Origin: Aeromonas schubertii
GTDB lineage: Bacteria > Pseudomonadota > Gammaproteobacteria > Enterobacterales > Aeromonadaceae
Assembly: GCF_000820105.1 (NCBI RefSeq)
Contig: NZ_CDDB01000079.1
Coordinates: 1-64,000 of the forward strand
Direction: 5' to 3'
DNA: 64,000 nucleotides
Both the position numbers and the translations under genes were made by a program. Shown in pieces: positions 8,220 to 16,214 of this stretch. Position 1 is the stretch's first letter. The number at the start of each line of letters is the position of its first letter. The notes under the pieces were generated by a model. That model had not been told where the DNA came from and searched no databases. It was given only the letters and a program-made list of their open reading frames with translations.

Positions 8220-9701
8220 TCAGGCGGCCAGGGGCTGCGCCCGGGAGTCGCGCCGGGGGGCGATCAGCAGGCGCAGACGGGGCACCAGCAACAGCAACAC
8301 CAGACCTGCGCCCGTGGCGCCCCAACCCAGCATGCCAAACACGGCGCTGTAGCCAGGATCGGTGGCAGCCGGCGTCGTGCCGATATTTTGCGGCATGGCA
8401 CTCGAGACATATCCCGCCAGCACAGAGGCGACGCCGGTCACCATCATCCAGCACCCCATCAAGACCCCTTGCAGGCTGGCAGGGGCCAGTTTTCCAATCA
8501 TGGCGTAGCCGATGGGGGAGATAAGCAGCTCGCCCAGGCTCTGCAGCACATAGCTGATGGCGATCCATTTGAAGGCGACCAGGCCGTCGGCCCCGGCCAG
8601 ATGAATGCCCAGTGGCAGCACCAGCATGCCCAGCCCCATGCAGAAGAGGGAGGCGGCAAACTGGGAGGGGATGTCGATATTCCACCCCCGTTCGCGCAGT
8701 CGCTTGAACAGCAGGGCCATCAGCGGGCCACCGATGACGATGACCAGGGTGTTGATGTTCTGGATCCACTGGGGCGCGATCTGCAGCCCGAACAGGTTGA
8801 GGTTGATGTTGTGCTCGGAGAAGAGCATCAGCCCCATGGGGGCCAGCTGGTAGAGCGACCAGAAGACCAGGGAGCCGAGGGCCAGGATCAGATAGGCCAG
8901 CATGCGGCTGCGCTCGGCCCCATCTTGATGGCGGGCCGTCATCACGCCGAGCAAGACCAGCACCAGCAGGCCGAGCAACAGCACGAAGTGGCTGCTGAAG
9001 TCGGCATGGGTCAGCAGGAGGCGAAGGACCGGCACCAGCATGGCCAGAATGAGAAGGCCGGCGAGCATGCGAAGATAGAAGCCTCTGCCCTTGATATGGC
9101 GCAGCGGGGTACTGATATCGGCCAGGATGGGCCAGCAGGCGAAGGTGGCGACGATGGCGATCACATTGCCCAGGGTCGCGAACAGGAACAGGCTGTGATA
9201 ATCCGCGGCGAGCTGGAAGTAACCCGCCACCGAGAAGCCGATGAAGAAGCCCAGATTCATCCCGGCGTAGTTCCAGAGAAAGGCACTCTCGCGGCGATGA
9301 TCATCGGGGGTGAAGCGTTGGGTCAGCATCATGTTGAGGCAGGTTACGTTGAGGCCGCTGCCGGTCAGGAACATGGCAAGACCCCAGTAGAGGCCGTCCG
9401 CCCCCGTCTCTGCGATGACGTAACAGCCGGTAACCTGGAGCACCATGCCCAGCACGAAGAGATTGCGATTGCTGAGGTAGCGCCCACCCAGATAGCCACC
9501 AAACAGGTGCAGCCCATAGTTGAAGGCCCCGAACACGCCCATCATGGCATTGGCCTGGGTTTCGCTGAAGCCGAGTCGCTGGGTCGCATAGAGCACCAGG
9601 GTGGAGTAGAGCACGGCAAAGCCGAGGGTGGCGAAGGTCTGAATAAAGAAGAGAGCCCCCGAGCCCGGGGGTATGGTGGTGTGTTGGTTGGAAGCGCTCA
9701 C
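8220..9701 (-). CDS. POT-family proton-dependent peptide transporter
   Basis: A 493-residue polytopic protein with about 14 hydrophobic helices. The segment GVFGAFNYGLHLFGGYLGGRYLSNR near residues 55-79 and FLWNYAGMNLGFFIGFSVAG near 145-164 match the POT (PTR2) family, which imports di- and tripeptides with protons. The first helix reads IQTFATLGFAVLYSTLVLYA where most POT members carry ExxERFxYY, so the usual proton-coupling motif is missing. This subgroup may have a changed coupling mechanism or substrate. It stands alone with its own 5' region. Confidence 0.85.
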   Translation of the reverse strand: MSASNQHTTIPPGSGALFFIQTFATLGFAVLYSTLVLYATQRLGFSETQANAMMGVFGAFNYGLHLFGGYLGGRYLSNRNLFVLGMVLQVTGCYVIAETGADGLYWGLAMFLTGSGLNVTCLNMMLTQRFTPDDHRRESAFLWNYAGMNLGFFIGFSVAGYFQLAADYHSLFLFATLGNVIAIVATFACWPILADISTPLRHIKGRGFYLRMLAGLLILAMLVPVLRLLLTHADFSSHFVLLLGLLVLVLLGVMTARHQDGAERSRMLAYLILALGSLVFWSLYQLAPMGLMLFSEHNINLNLFGLQIAPQWIQNINTLVIVIGGPLMALLFKRLRERGWNIDIPSQFAASLFCMGLGMLVLPLGIHLAGADGLVAFKWIAISYVLQSLGELLISPIGYAMIGKLAPASLQGVLMGCWMMVTGVASVLAGYVSSAMPQNIGTTPAATDPGYSAVFGMLGWGATGAGLVLLLLVPRLRLLIAPRRDSRAQPLAA

Positions 9702-10044
9702 TGTCAGTCTCCTGTGAGAGAAAAAGTCATCACTCGTCCTGAGAGCATCCGGTCTGTTGCCGGTTAGCCTTGCGCGCTTCCTTGCCGCTCTGAAGGCAGA
9801 CCTGTCATTTAGCGGCCAAGTCGTTCAAATAGCCATACCTAACATTTAATCGGGAAGGATTAATTTGTTTTTATTGATTTTATTTGATTTTTTATTCTTG
9901 CTGCCAAGGGGCGGACTGCCCTGCTTGAGGGCAGTGGGAATCCATTTTCTGGTTTCCTTTCTGGTGTTGACAGGCAGGCTCAGGGGCCGTCCGCCGATAG
10001 CGAGGGGGGGCAGGACATCGTTGTGATGAATAAATATGGCGTGG
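9702..10044. other. Intergenic region upstream of the POT gene
   Basis: About 340 bases without a supported gene. The part next to the POT start contains its promoter region on the minus strand. A 60-base AT-rich block at 9842-9900 carries the small palindrome TTAATC...GATTAA, and the rest is GC-rich. Reading frames crossing it have no convincing start or family resemblance. Confidence 0.5.
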
Positions 10045-10072
10045 GTGGCGAAGCCCGTGCGGGCTTCGCCAC
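10045..10072. terminator. 13-bp perfect hairpin after the CPBP protease gene
   Basis: GTGGCGAAGCCCG at 10045-10057 and CGGGCTTCGCCAC at 10060-10072 form a perfect stem with a two-base spacer, 5 bases beyond the stop of the minus-strand gene. It shares the GTGGCGAA...TTCGCCAC arms with the hairpin at 7148-7174, suggesting an intergenic repeat family used at gene ends. Confidence 0.6.
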
Positions 10073-10077
10073 CAGAC

Positions 10078-10908
10078 TCAATGACGCGCCAGGGGGTAGG
10101 TAAAGAGCGCCAGATGGGTGATGTTGAGGGCAAAGTGAAAGAGCACGGCAACCCAGAGGCGCTGGCTCCAGTGAAAGGCGAGGCCATAGCACAGACCGGC
10201 CAGGGCCGCGAAGATCATCATCAGGGGCCCCCCTGCCAGATGATCGGCACCAAAGAGCAGGGCGGCCAGTGGCAGGCCGATGGGCAGGGAGAAGCGACGC
10301 ACCAGCCCCTGCTGCAGGTAGCCGCGAAACAGCGCCTCTTCGACGACGCAGGTCAGCAGCAGATTGTTGATGGCAAAGAGGAGCCACCAGTCGGGTAGCC
10401 CCACCTCGGGCCTGAGGGCCCCCAGCTGCCACGCCAGCAGCAAGAGTCCCAGCATGGGCAGCGGCAGTAGCAGCAAGGCTCGCCGCTTTATCGGGCCACC
10501 GCTGCCCCTCAGGCCGGGCCAGGCCAGTAACAGGGCGAAGAAGATGAGCGGCTTGTCGTAGTTGAAGTAGAGGTTGAAAGGAACGCTCTGCCCCCCGGCA
10601 AGCACCCGTTCGAGCACCAGCGGATTATGAAAGCCCGGCACCTTGTGATGGAGCAGGGCCACCATCCAGAGCAGCAACAAGAGGTGCCCCCCCATTCGCC
10701 ACCGGGGCGACAGGGTCGGCAGGCGCCATGCCAGCACCAGGCCTGAGAAGGCAAAGCTCAGCGCCTGCGGAGTGATGGCCCCCTTGATGGTCGCCCACCC
10801 CAGAAACAGGGCCAGCAGTAGCCAGGCCTCCCGCTGGCGGCCAAACAGGGCGAGGAGGATGGCGAGCCACAGTGGGGCCCAACTGGTGAATAACGCTATG
10901 GTCATCAT
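10078..10908 (-). CDS. CPBP-family intramembrane metalloprotease
   Basis: About 276 residues with eight hydrophobic segments. The hallmark motifs are VVEEALFRGYLQQGL (EExxxR) near residues 186-200, FGADHLAG and HFALNITH (HxxxN) near the end, which form the metal-binding site of the CAAX protease and bacteriocin-processing (CPBP) family. Substrate unknown. Two adjacent ATG codons at 10908 and 10905 follow AGGGAG; the second has better spacing. No bacteriocin gene is adjacent, so a role in membrane protein processing is as likely as any. Confidence 0.85.
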   Translation of the reverse strand: MMTIALFTSWAPLWLAILLALFGRQREAWLLLALFLGWATIKGAITPQALSFAFSGLVLAWRLPTLSPRWRMGGHLLLLLWMVALLHHKVPGFHNPLVLERVLAGGQSVPFNLYFNYDKPLIFFALLLAWPGLRGSGGPIKRRALLLLPLPMLGLLLLAWQLGALRPEVGLPDWWLLFAINNLLLTCVVEEALFRGYLQQGLVRRFSLPIGLPLAALLFGADHLAGGPLMMIFAALAGLCYGLAFHWSQRLWVAVLFHFALNITHLALFTYPLARH

Positions 10909-11111
10909 GTTCTCCCTAAGTTGTCGCCAAGGATAACGGCCATGGGGCGCTGAAAAAACCATGGTGTTGATGATGGATAGCGCATTTATTTCGATGTGAG
11001 GCGGAGGGCGGAACCGGCATAAGGGGTTCTGTTCAGGGCTGAACTGGTCGATCATGGATAAGGTTCGGTCGAATCAATGGTTGAGGTCATGGACAGGAGG
11101 AGAGTGAGAAG

Positions 11112-11429
11112 ATGCGAGTGATTCCGTTGCTGCTGTGCGCCGTCTGGTCCCTGCAGGCCGAGACGATCAAGCCCGTGCAGGAGGGAACCCTGGCCAACCA
11201 GCAACTGATCCGGGATGCCCTGGTCGGTGTGGCAGGCCAGGTGGCGGCGTTGGGCTGCGATGCGCCGGAGCGCTTTGTGCCCGTGGTGCTGCAACTGCCC
11301 AAGGGGGAGCCCGGCAGCCGGTACTGGAAAGAGCGTTGGGAGGTCGAGGGGTGTGGCAAGCGCTATCCGGTGGTCATGGATTTTCGCGAGACCGGCATGG
11401 AGAGTGCCATGTGGAGCATTGTGCCCTGA
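11112..11429 (+). CDS. Small exported protein, unknown function
   Basis: A 105-residue protein with a short signal peptide (MRVIPLLLCAVWSLQA, likely cleaved after QA). The mature part contains two Cys (LGCDAPERF and VEGCGKRYPV), which could form a disulfide in the periplasm, and ends METAMW-like (GMESAMWSIVP). A purine-rich AGGAGGAGAG run precedes the start. No family is recognised with confidence. Confidence 0.7.
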   Translation: MRVIPLLLCAVWSLQAETIKPVQEGTLANQQLIRDALVGVAGQVAALGCDAPERFVPVVLQLPKGEPGSRYWKERWEVEGCGKRYPVVMDFRETGMESAMWSIVP

Positions 11430-11508
11430 TCCTGCCGCCTTGCCGGCGGCCAATGGCTGGCTCGGGGCCTAAACTGGAAGAGAACAACCGAGTGCCAGGA
11501 GGCCAATC

Positions 11509-11721
11509 ATGGAGACGGAGAAAGCCATCGGGCTTATCGAGGCCCACGGGGCCTTTCACGGGGATCACTACAGCTTTAACAGCGACGAGTTTGTGCAGTG
11601 GTGTGAAGAGGATGCCCACCAGCGCCTGACGCTGGATCAGGCCAACCATGACCTCTCGCCGTTTTGCATCCGGGTCGGCTATTCGGAGCCGGTGCGGATG
11701 TGGCGCTACTACCTCACCTAG
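11509..11721 (+). CDS. Small cytosolic protein, unknown function
   Basis: A 70-residue acidic protein (METEKAIGLIEAHGAFHGDH...) with a good AGGAGG site 7 bases upstream of ATG 11509. The sequence is rich in His, Trp and Glu with no membrane segment or signal peptide. It ends just before a bidirectional hairpin at 11748. It is supported by ribosome binding site and codon use only. Confidence 0.6.
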   Translation: METEKAIGLIEAHGAFHGDHYSFNSDEFVQWCEEDAHQRLTLDQANHDLSPFCIRVGYSEPVRMWRYYLT

Positions 11722-11747
11722 TCGCTCGGGGGATGGGTCGACACACG

Positions 11748-11772
11748 GGGGGCCTGGGCCCCCTGTTTCATT
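11748..11772. terminator. Bidirectional terminator-like hairpin between convergent genes
   Basis: GGGGGCC at 11748-11754 pairs with GGCCCCC at 11757-11763, followed on the plus strand by TGTTTCATT. It separates the small plus-strand gene from the convergent NTF2-like gene, overlapping the last bases of the latter. Confidence 0.5.
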
Positions 11773-12148
11773 GTGGGCTCGGCAGGTAGAGCTCCTGCCA
11801 CAGGGTGATCAGGCCGCGCTCGTCAAAACGCAGCAGCAAGATGGCCTCGAAACGCTCTGCCTTGCCGCTCAGGCGCGTCACGCTCGCCTGCATCGCCAAC
11901 ACGGCGCTGCCCGGCTCGCAGACCCACTCCTGCACCCGATAGTCGATGGTGGCGATGCTGGCCCGAAACTCCTGCAAGAAGGCGAGGTAGCCGGGCCGGT
12001 CGGTCTGGTACTCCCGACCGTTGGCGCGCACCGTGAAGTGTTCGGCAAAGCGCTCGCCGATGGCCGCCTCGTCCAGCGTCGCCTCGGCGCGCAGGTGGTG
12101 GCGGTTCCAGGCGAGCAGCTCCTGCGCCCACTGTCGGCTCTGAATCAT
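11768..12148 (-). CDS. SnoaL/NTF2-like fold protein
   Basis: A 126-residue protein from ATG 12148 (GGGAG five bases upstream), with the helix-rich N-terminus and C-terminal strands typical of SnoaL-like nuclear transport factor 2 folds (AEHFTVRANGREYQTDRPGY, IDYRVQEWV, FEAILLLRFDERGLITLWQELYL). Such proteins are often small isomerases, hydrolases or ligand binders; no catalytic residue set can be assigned. It is a single gene, convergent with the small plus-strand gene. Confidence 0.65.
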   Translation of the reverse strand: MIQSRQWAQELLAWNRHHLRAEATLDEAAIGERFAEHFTVRANGREYQTDRPGYLAFLQEFRASIATIDYRVQEWVCEPGSAVLAMQASVTRLSGKAERFEAILLLRFDERGLITLWQELYLPSPQ

Positions 12149-12235
12149 GGGGTCTCCCTGGGTTGGTATCACTCGAGCGCCACTCTACCCGGCCGGGCGG
12201 CGCGCCCCCACTGCCCGGACGGGGGCAGCAAAGAA

Positions 12236-12256
12236 AAGGAGCCGTGAAGGCTCCTT
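12236..12256 (-). terminator. Terminator of the SDR gene
   Basis: On the minus strand AAGGAGCC, loop TTCAC, GGCTCCTT is followed by TTCTTTG, 16 bases after the stop of the SDR gene. Confidence 0.7.
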
Positions 12257-12271
12257 GATGGGGTGGGGCGC

Positions 12272-12994
12272 TTAGGGCTCCTGGCGAGTGGCGGCCAGCA
12301 CTATCTCGCGGATGCACAGGTGTTGGGGCTGCTCGTAGGCAAAGCGCACCGCCTCGGCGATATCCTGGGCCGAGATGACGCCGCCCATGTGCTCCTTCCA
12401 CTGATCGTAACCGGCCTTGATCTCATCGCTGCTGGTGTGGCTCAGCAGCTCGGTCTCGGCCGCGCCGGGGGCGATGGTGATGACGCGCACGTCCTGCATC
12501 GCCACCTCTTCACGCAGGTTCTCCGAGATGGCGTGCACGGCGAACTTGGTGCCGCAGTAGGCGGCGTGGTTCGGGAAGGTCTTGCGTCCGGCGATGGAGC
12601 TGATGTTGATGATGGTGCCGTGACGGCGCGCCAGCATGCCCGGCAGCACGGCGTGAATGCCGTTGAGCACCCCCTTCACGTTCACATCCAGCATGCGGTC
12701 CCACTCGCTCGGGTCCTGCTCGGCGAGCCTGCCAAGCAGCATCTGGCCGGCGTTGTTGACGATAAGATCGGCCGGGCCAAACCGGGCCTCGGCCTCGGCC
12801 AGTGCGGCGGTCAGGGCGGCGCGATCGGTCACATCCACCTGGCGGCACAGGGTGTTGGGGAGCGCCAGTGCCTCCAGGCGCTCGATGCGGCGCGCCAGCA
12901 ACAGCAGGGGATAGCCGCGCTCGGCAAACAGCCGGGCACAGGCGGCGCCAAACCCGGAGCTGGCACCGGTGATCACGATAAGGGGCTGGGTCAT
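12272..12994 (-). CDS. Short-chain dehydrogenase/reductase (YdfG-like)
   Basis: A 240-residue classical SDR: cofactor loop TGASSGFG at residues 9-16, NNAG at 80-83, catalytic Ser near 132 (ISSIAG) and YCGTK with Tyr146 and Lys150. Overall pattern resembles YdfG, an NADP-dependent 3-hydroxy acid dehydrogenase, but the ARRIERL segment after strand 2 shows only that NADP(H) is likely. It is transcribed divergently from a LysR regulator across 122 bases, so that regulator probably controls it. Confidence 0.9.
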   Translation of the reverse strand: MTQPLIVITGASSGFGAACARLFAERGYPLLLLARRIERLEALALPNTLCRQVDVTDRAALTAALAEAEARFGPADLIVNNAGQMLLGRLAEQDPSEWDRMLDVNVKGVLNGIHAVLPGMLARRHGTIINISSIAGRKTFPNHAAYCGTKFAVHAISENLREEVAMQDVRVITIAPGAAETELLSHTSSDEIKAGYDQWKEHMGGVISAQDIAEAVRFAYEQPQHLCIREIVLAATRQEP

Positions 12995-13074
12995 GTTGAG
13001 TTCTCCACGCTATCAGGAATAGGAAGGCTTGATGCCTTTTGCGATGGGGGCCACTATAGAGGGGTGAAATCCCG

Positions 13075-13095
13075 GTGAAAAATGGCTTTTTTCAC
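13075..13095. promoter_or_regulatory. Palindromic operator candidate between SDR and LysR genes
   Basis: GTGAAAAA, spacer TGGCT, TTTTTCAC is a perfect 8-base inverted repeat 22 bases before the LysR start. It contains a T-N11-A type core as expected for LysR-family binding, and a GTGAAA half-site repeats just to its left (13064). It is placed to control both divergent genes. Confidence 0.5.
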
Positions 13096-13116
13096 TCTCT
13101 GGTATAGGTCTTTTCT

Positions 13117-13938
13117 ATGGATATTCGTCCCCTGCGCGCCTTCGTCGCCGTCTTCGAGGAGCGCAACATCACCGCCGCCGCGGCGCGTCTGTTCATCACC
13201 CAGCCCACCCTGTCGGCCACCCTCAAGGGGCTCGAGGAGGAGCTCGGCACCGCCCTGTTTACCCGCCAGGCGCGCGGGGTCGAGGCGACCGAGGCGGCGC
13301 GCCGCCTCTATCCCGGGGCCAAGCGGCTGATCGGCGATGCCGAGGCGCTGGCGCGCTCATTGCGCGCCGCCGAGCCCCACCTCGAGCTCACCGTCGGCAT
13401 CGAGGGGGAGCTGGGGGCGGAGCTGGTGGGGGCGCTGAGCGCTCATCTGGCCGCCATCGAGGGGCTGCGTTTCACCCTGGCAGAGGGGTGCTGCGGCGAT
13501 CTGCGCCTGGGCTGCGAGTCGCTGCGCTGCGAGGACGAGCTGTTTTTACCCCTGCTCGAAGAGCCCTTCCTGCTGGCCCTGCCGCCCGGCCACCCTCTGG
13601 CCGGGGAGGAGGCGCTCGCCCCCGAGCGGCTGGCCGGAGAGTGCTGGGTGATGTGCCCGCACCACTATGCCCAGCAGCGGCTGCTCGCCATCCTCGGCAA
13701 TCAGGCGCCGGTCTGGCCCCAGCACGCCGGTACCCTGGCCCTGGCCGCTCGCATGGTGGCCGCCGGGGTCGGCATCGCCTGGCTGCCGGCGTCGCTCATC
13801 GCCCCCGGCTGCGCCCGGGTGGCCCTGGCCGCGCCGCCCCTCAAGCGCCGCCTCGGGCTCTGCTATTCCCCCGATGCCCTGCGCCTGCCGGCGGCGGTGG
13901 CCCTGATGGCGCGCCTGCGCGCCGACGTGGCCCCTTGA
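13117..13938 (+). CDS. LysR-family transcriptional regulator
   Basis: A 273-residue protein with a typical N-terminal winged helix-turn-helix (residues 1-60: MDIRPLRAFVAVFEERNITA then AARLFITQPTLSATLKGLEE) and a substrate-binding domain to the C-terminus. It is somewhat shorter than the usual 290-310 residues, the shortage being in the effector domain. Its position divergent from an SDR gene suggests that it regulates that gene and itself. The inducer is unknown. Confidence 0.88.
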   Translation: MDIRPLRAFVAVFEERNITAAAARLFITQPTLSATLKGLEEELGTALFTRQARGVEATEAARRLYPGAKRLIGDAEALARSLRAAEPHLELTVGIEGELGAELVGALSAHLAAIEGLRFTLAEGCCGDLRLGCESLRCEDELFLPLLEEPFLLALPPGHPLAGEEALAPERLAGECWVMCPHHYAQQRLLAILGNQAPVWPQHAGTLALAARMVAAGVGIAWLPASLIAPGCARVALAAPPLKRRLGLCYSPDALRLPAAVALMARLRADVAP

Positions 13939-13950
13939 GGTAGCGACGAA

Positions 13951-13982
13951 AAAAGGGCCATCCCGTGGGATGGCCCTTCTTG
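13951..13982. terminator. Bidirectional terminator between LysR and GNAT genes
   Basis: AAGGGCCATCCC at 13953-13964 and GGGATGGCCCTT at 13967-13978 form a 12-bp stem. A-run on the left and TTCTTGTT on the right give U-tracts in both directions. It serves the convergent LysR and GNAT genes. Confidence 0.85.
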
Positions 13983-14483
13983 TTAGCAGCTGGCGTCAAA
14001 CGCCGGGTCGAACTGCACCGCTCCATTGGGCGTCCCCCCCGCGAGCGGCAGGGCCAGCAGGTACTCGGGGGGGAGCCCGGGCAGTTGCAGGGTGGGGGCG
14101 GCCACGAAGCCGAAGCGGCCGTAGTAGTCGGACTCGCCCACCAGCACTATGCCGGCGGCGCCCTCGGCCTGCAGGGCTTGGATGGCGGCTCTCATCAGGG
14201 CGCTGCCAACCCCGCCCCCCTGTCGGCTCGGCCACACCGAGATGGGCCCGAGCCCAAACCAGCCGGTTTGGCCCGAGGAGAGGGTGAGGGGCGAGAGGGC
14301 CACATGGCCCAGCAGCTCTCCCCCCTCCTCGGCGACCAGCGAGTGGGTCAGGCGGTCACTGGCCCGCAAGGCGGCCACGATGCAGTGCTCGGTCTGGCGG
14401 GAGTGGGGGTGAGTGGCAAAGGCGGCGCGGGTCAGGGCGTCGATGGTGGCGATGTCGCCGGGGCATTCGTTTCGGGTAAGCAT
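13983..14483 (-). CDS. GNAT-family N-acetyltransferase (YhbS-like)
   Basis: A 166-residue acetyltransferase. The acetyl-CoA site is in WPSRQGGGVGSALMRAAIQA (RxxGxG/A variant with QGGGVG) near residues 90-108, and YYGRFGF near 125 is typical of the YhbS-like branch. It lies directly downstream of yjhX on the same strand, 43 bases apart but with a hairpin in between. In E. coli YjhX is likewise paired with a GNAT protein (YjhQ) in a proposed toxin-antitoxin module, so the pair may work together; that is inference. Confidence 0.85.
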   Translation of the reverse strand: MLTRNECPGDIATIDALTRAAFATHPHSRQTEHCIVAALRASDRLTHSLVAEEGGELLGHVALSPLTLSSGQTGWFGLGPISVWPSRQGGGVGSALMRAAIQALQAEGAAGIVLVGESDYYGRFGFVAAPTLQLPGLPPEYLLALPLAGGTPNGAVQFDPAFDASC

Positions 14484-14495
14484 GGTAGGTGCTCC

Positions 14496-14517
14496 ACCGG
14501 GGAGTGCTCTCCCCGGT
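14496..14517 (-). terminator. Hairpin between yjhX and the GNAT gene
   Basis: ACCGGGGAG at 14496-14504 and CTCCCCGGT at 14509-14517 form a 9-bp stem with a 4-base loop, located 10 bases after the yjhX stop. No T-run follows on the minus strand, so it could attenuate or stabilise and need not stop transcription. Confidence 0.5.
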
Positions 14518-14526
14518 TATCAAGGG

Positions 14527-14781
14527 TTAACGGTTGTCGAGCTGGGCGCGCACGGCCTGCAGGCCATGGCAGTTGATGCGATAGGGCTGGCCATCACGGG
14601 AGGTGATGAGCCGCTTGTTGCGCAGCCGGGTAAAGGTCACGACCGTACAGTCGCTCAGCAGATAGCCTTCTCGGGTGTAGCACTCGACGTGGAGGATACG
14701 GGGGCCGTCGCGCAGCACCAGCAGGCGCCCGCCCTTGGCCAGGACGTGCAGGGTCCGTTGTTCCGGTTTGGAAAGGTTCAC
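14527..14781 (-). CDS. yjhX: YjhX family protein (UPF0386)
   Basis: An 84-residue protein starting [20 protein letters not shown] and ending [21 protein letters not shown]. The segment order ([46 protein letters not shown]) matches YjhX almost throughout. The fold looks like a small winged helix. E. coli YjhX has been proposed as a toxin whose partner is the acetyltransferase YjhQ; here a GNAT gene follows on the same strand. Confidence 0.88.
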   Translation of the reverse strand: MNLSKPEQRTLHVLAKGGRLLVLRDGPRILHVECYTREGYLLSDCTVVTFTRLRNKRLITSRDGQPYRINCHGLQAVRAQLDNR

Positions 14782-14982
14782 GTGGATTCCTTGTCATTCA
14801 CCATAGGTAACCAGGGCTCAGTACTGTGGGTACTCGCCTCGCTTGCGAATGTGATAACCGGGCAATACCGATTATCGGGTGATGACAATCTCCAACATGC
14901 AGGCCTCGAAACGATGAGGTTGAACAGAAATGCGCCGGCACTGTAACAAATCGTGCCGGCGCCGGGCAAGCGCTCGTTACCT

Positions 14983-15501
14983 CTAAGCGCCCTCAGTATC
15001 GATCCATCGAGCCAGCCACAGGCGCAGCCGCAGCCCGGGGCCTGAACTCCACCCCGTCGTGCTTCCCACTACCTTGCCCCCCTTTACCATCAGGAAGGTG
15101 GGGGTCACGGAGACCCCCAGGCTTGCGCCGATGGCGCCATCCTGATCATTGATGTTGGCAACGTCATACCCCTGGCGGGCCAGGTAGCGGCTGAGGGTCG
15201 GATCGTCCCCCGAGCGCAGGGCGATGCCGAGTACCGGCACCCCGTCTTCGTGCAGGGACTGCACCGCGTCGCCGGTGAAGCGGCACACCCCGCACCAGCT
15301 GGCCCAGACATAGATGAGCAGGGGCCGGTCACGGCTCAGTGCCGCGAGATCGACCCGCTCCCCGGCGAGGGTAGTGAGGGGCTGAAGCGACAGGCTCGTC
15401 GCATCCGGGGCGCGCAGCCAGTCAGCCACCCCGGTGACAAGCACCAGCAGGAGCAGGGCCAGAGCCCCCTCCTTGAACCAGGCACGTACTCGGCGGCTCA
15501 T
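14983..15501 (-). CDS. scsD: Membrane-anchored thioredoxin-like protein ScsD
   Basis: A 172-residue protein with an N-terminal membrane anchor (GALALLLLVLVTGVADWL) and a periplasmic thioredoxin fold with active site WCGVC near residue 70 and cis-Pro segment SVTPTFL near 131-137. It is the last gene of an operon with scsC and scsB; its ATG overlaps the scsC stop by 4 bases. In Salmonella the Scs proteins protect against copper and oxidative stress by handling periplasmic thiols. Confidence 0.88.
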   Translation of the reverse strand: MSRRVRAWFKEGALALLLLVLVTGVADWLRAPDATSLSLQPLTTLAGERVDLAALSRDRPLLIYVWASWCGVCRFTGDAVQSLHEDGVPVLGIALRSGDDPTLSRYLARQGYDVANINDQDGAIGASLGVSVTPTFLMVKGGKVVGSTTGWSSGPGLRLRLWLARWIDTEGA

Positions 15502-16214
15502 CGGGGCGCCCCCAGCTCGGCCTGGACAATCTGCTCGAGCTGCTCATAGGGGATGGCGCCGGGGATGAGTTGCCTGCCGACCAGCAGGGCCGGTGTCCCC
15601 TGTACGCCAAACTCCCGGGCCAGCTGTAGGTTGATGTTCACCTCCCGGGCGCTCTCGTCGCTCATGCTTAGCGCTCTGTTGCCGGTCGCCTTGAGGGCGG
15701 CCTGGATCGAGGTCTCATCGAGCATGCCACGCTTGCCCATCAGGGTCTGGTGCAGAGGCAGGAAGGCCTCCGGTTTCTGGCTCCACAGGGTCAGAGCCAG
15801 GCGTGCGGAGTTGTTCGAGCTCTCCCCCTTGAAGGGGAGAAACTTGATCACCAGGCCGAGCCGGGGATTGCGTTCGAGCAGCTTCATCACCTCGGGGTCG
15901 AAGCGCTTGCAATAGGGGCAGTTGTAGTCGGTAAAGAGCACCAGGGTGAGGGCAGGATCCCTGGCCCCGAGGCGCGGGCTGGCAGGGCTCTCGAACAACA
16001 CCTTGCGTTGGCTCTCGATAAGCCGCCCCAGATTGCTCTGGTAGTCGGCCTCCTGCTGGTGCTGCCAACTCTCGGCGGCCTCGTCGAGGATGGCGGGATT
16101 TTGCACCAGGGTCTCGCGCACCAGCTCGCGGATGCGCGCCTCCTGCTCCGGGGTGAAGGGGGCGGCGCCGACGCCGGCGCCGGCCAGCAGCAGGGCCATC
16201 AGTATGGATTTCAT
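15498..16214 (-). CDS. scsC: DsbA-like thiol oxidoreductase ScsC
   Basis: A 238-residue exported protein: signal peptide MKSILMALLLAGAGVGAA, a helical N-terminal extension rich in Glu/Gln (residues 20-75, which trimerises some ScsC homologues), then a DsbA fold with FTDYNCPYCKRFDPEVM (CPYC near residue 102) and cis-Pro segment GVQGTPALLVG. The start is the ATG at 16212-16214, overlapping the scsB stop by 4 bases (ATGA). ScsC is kept reduced by ScsB and acts as a reductase or isomerase in the periplasm. Confidence 0.9.
   Translation of the reverse strand: MKSILMALLLAGAGVGAAPFTPEQEARIRELVRETLVQNPAILDEAAESWQHQQEADYQSNLGRLIESQRKVLFESPASPRLGARDPALTLVLFTDYNCPYCKRFDPEVMKLLERNPRLGLVIKFLPFKGESSNNSARLALTLWSQKPEAFLPLHQTLMGKRGMLDETSIQAALKATGNRALSMSDESAREVNINLQLAREFGVQGTPALLVGRQLIPGAIPYEQLEQIVQAELGAPR

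Noticed and set aside
8202-9767. 521-residue open frame opposite the POT transporter
   Set aside because: Low-complexity Gln/His/Gly translation antisense to a clear membrane protein.
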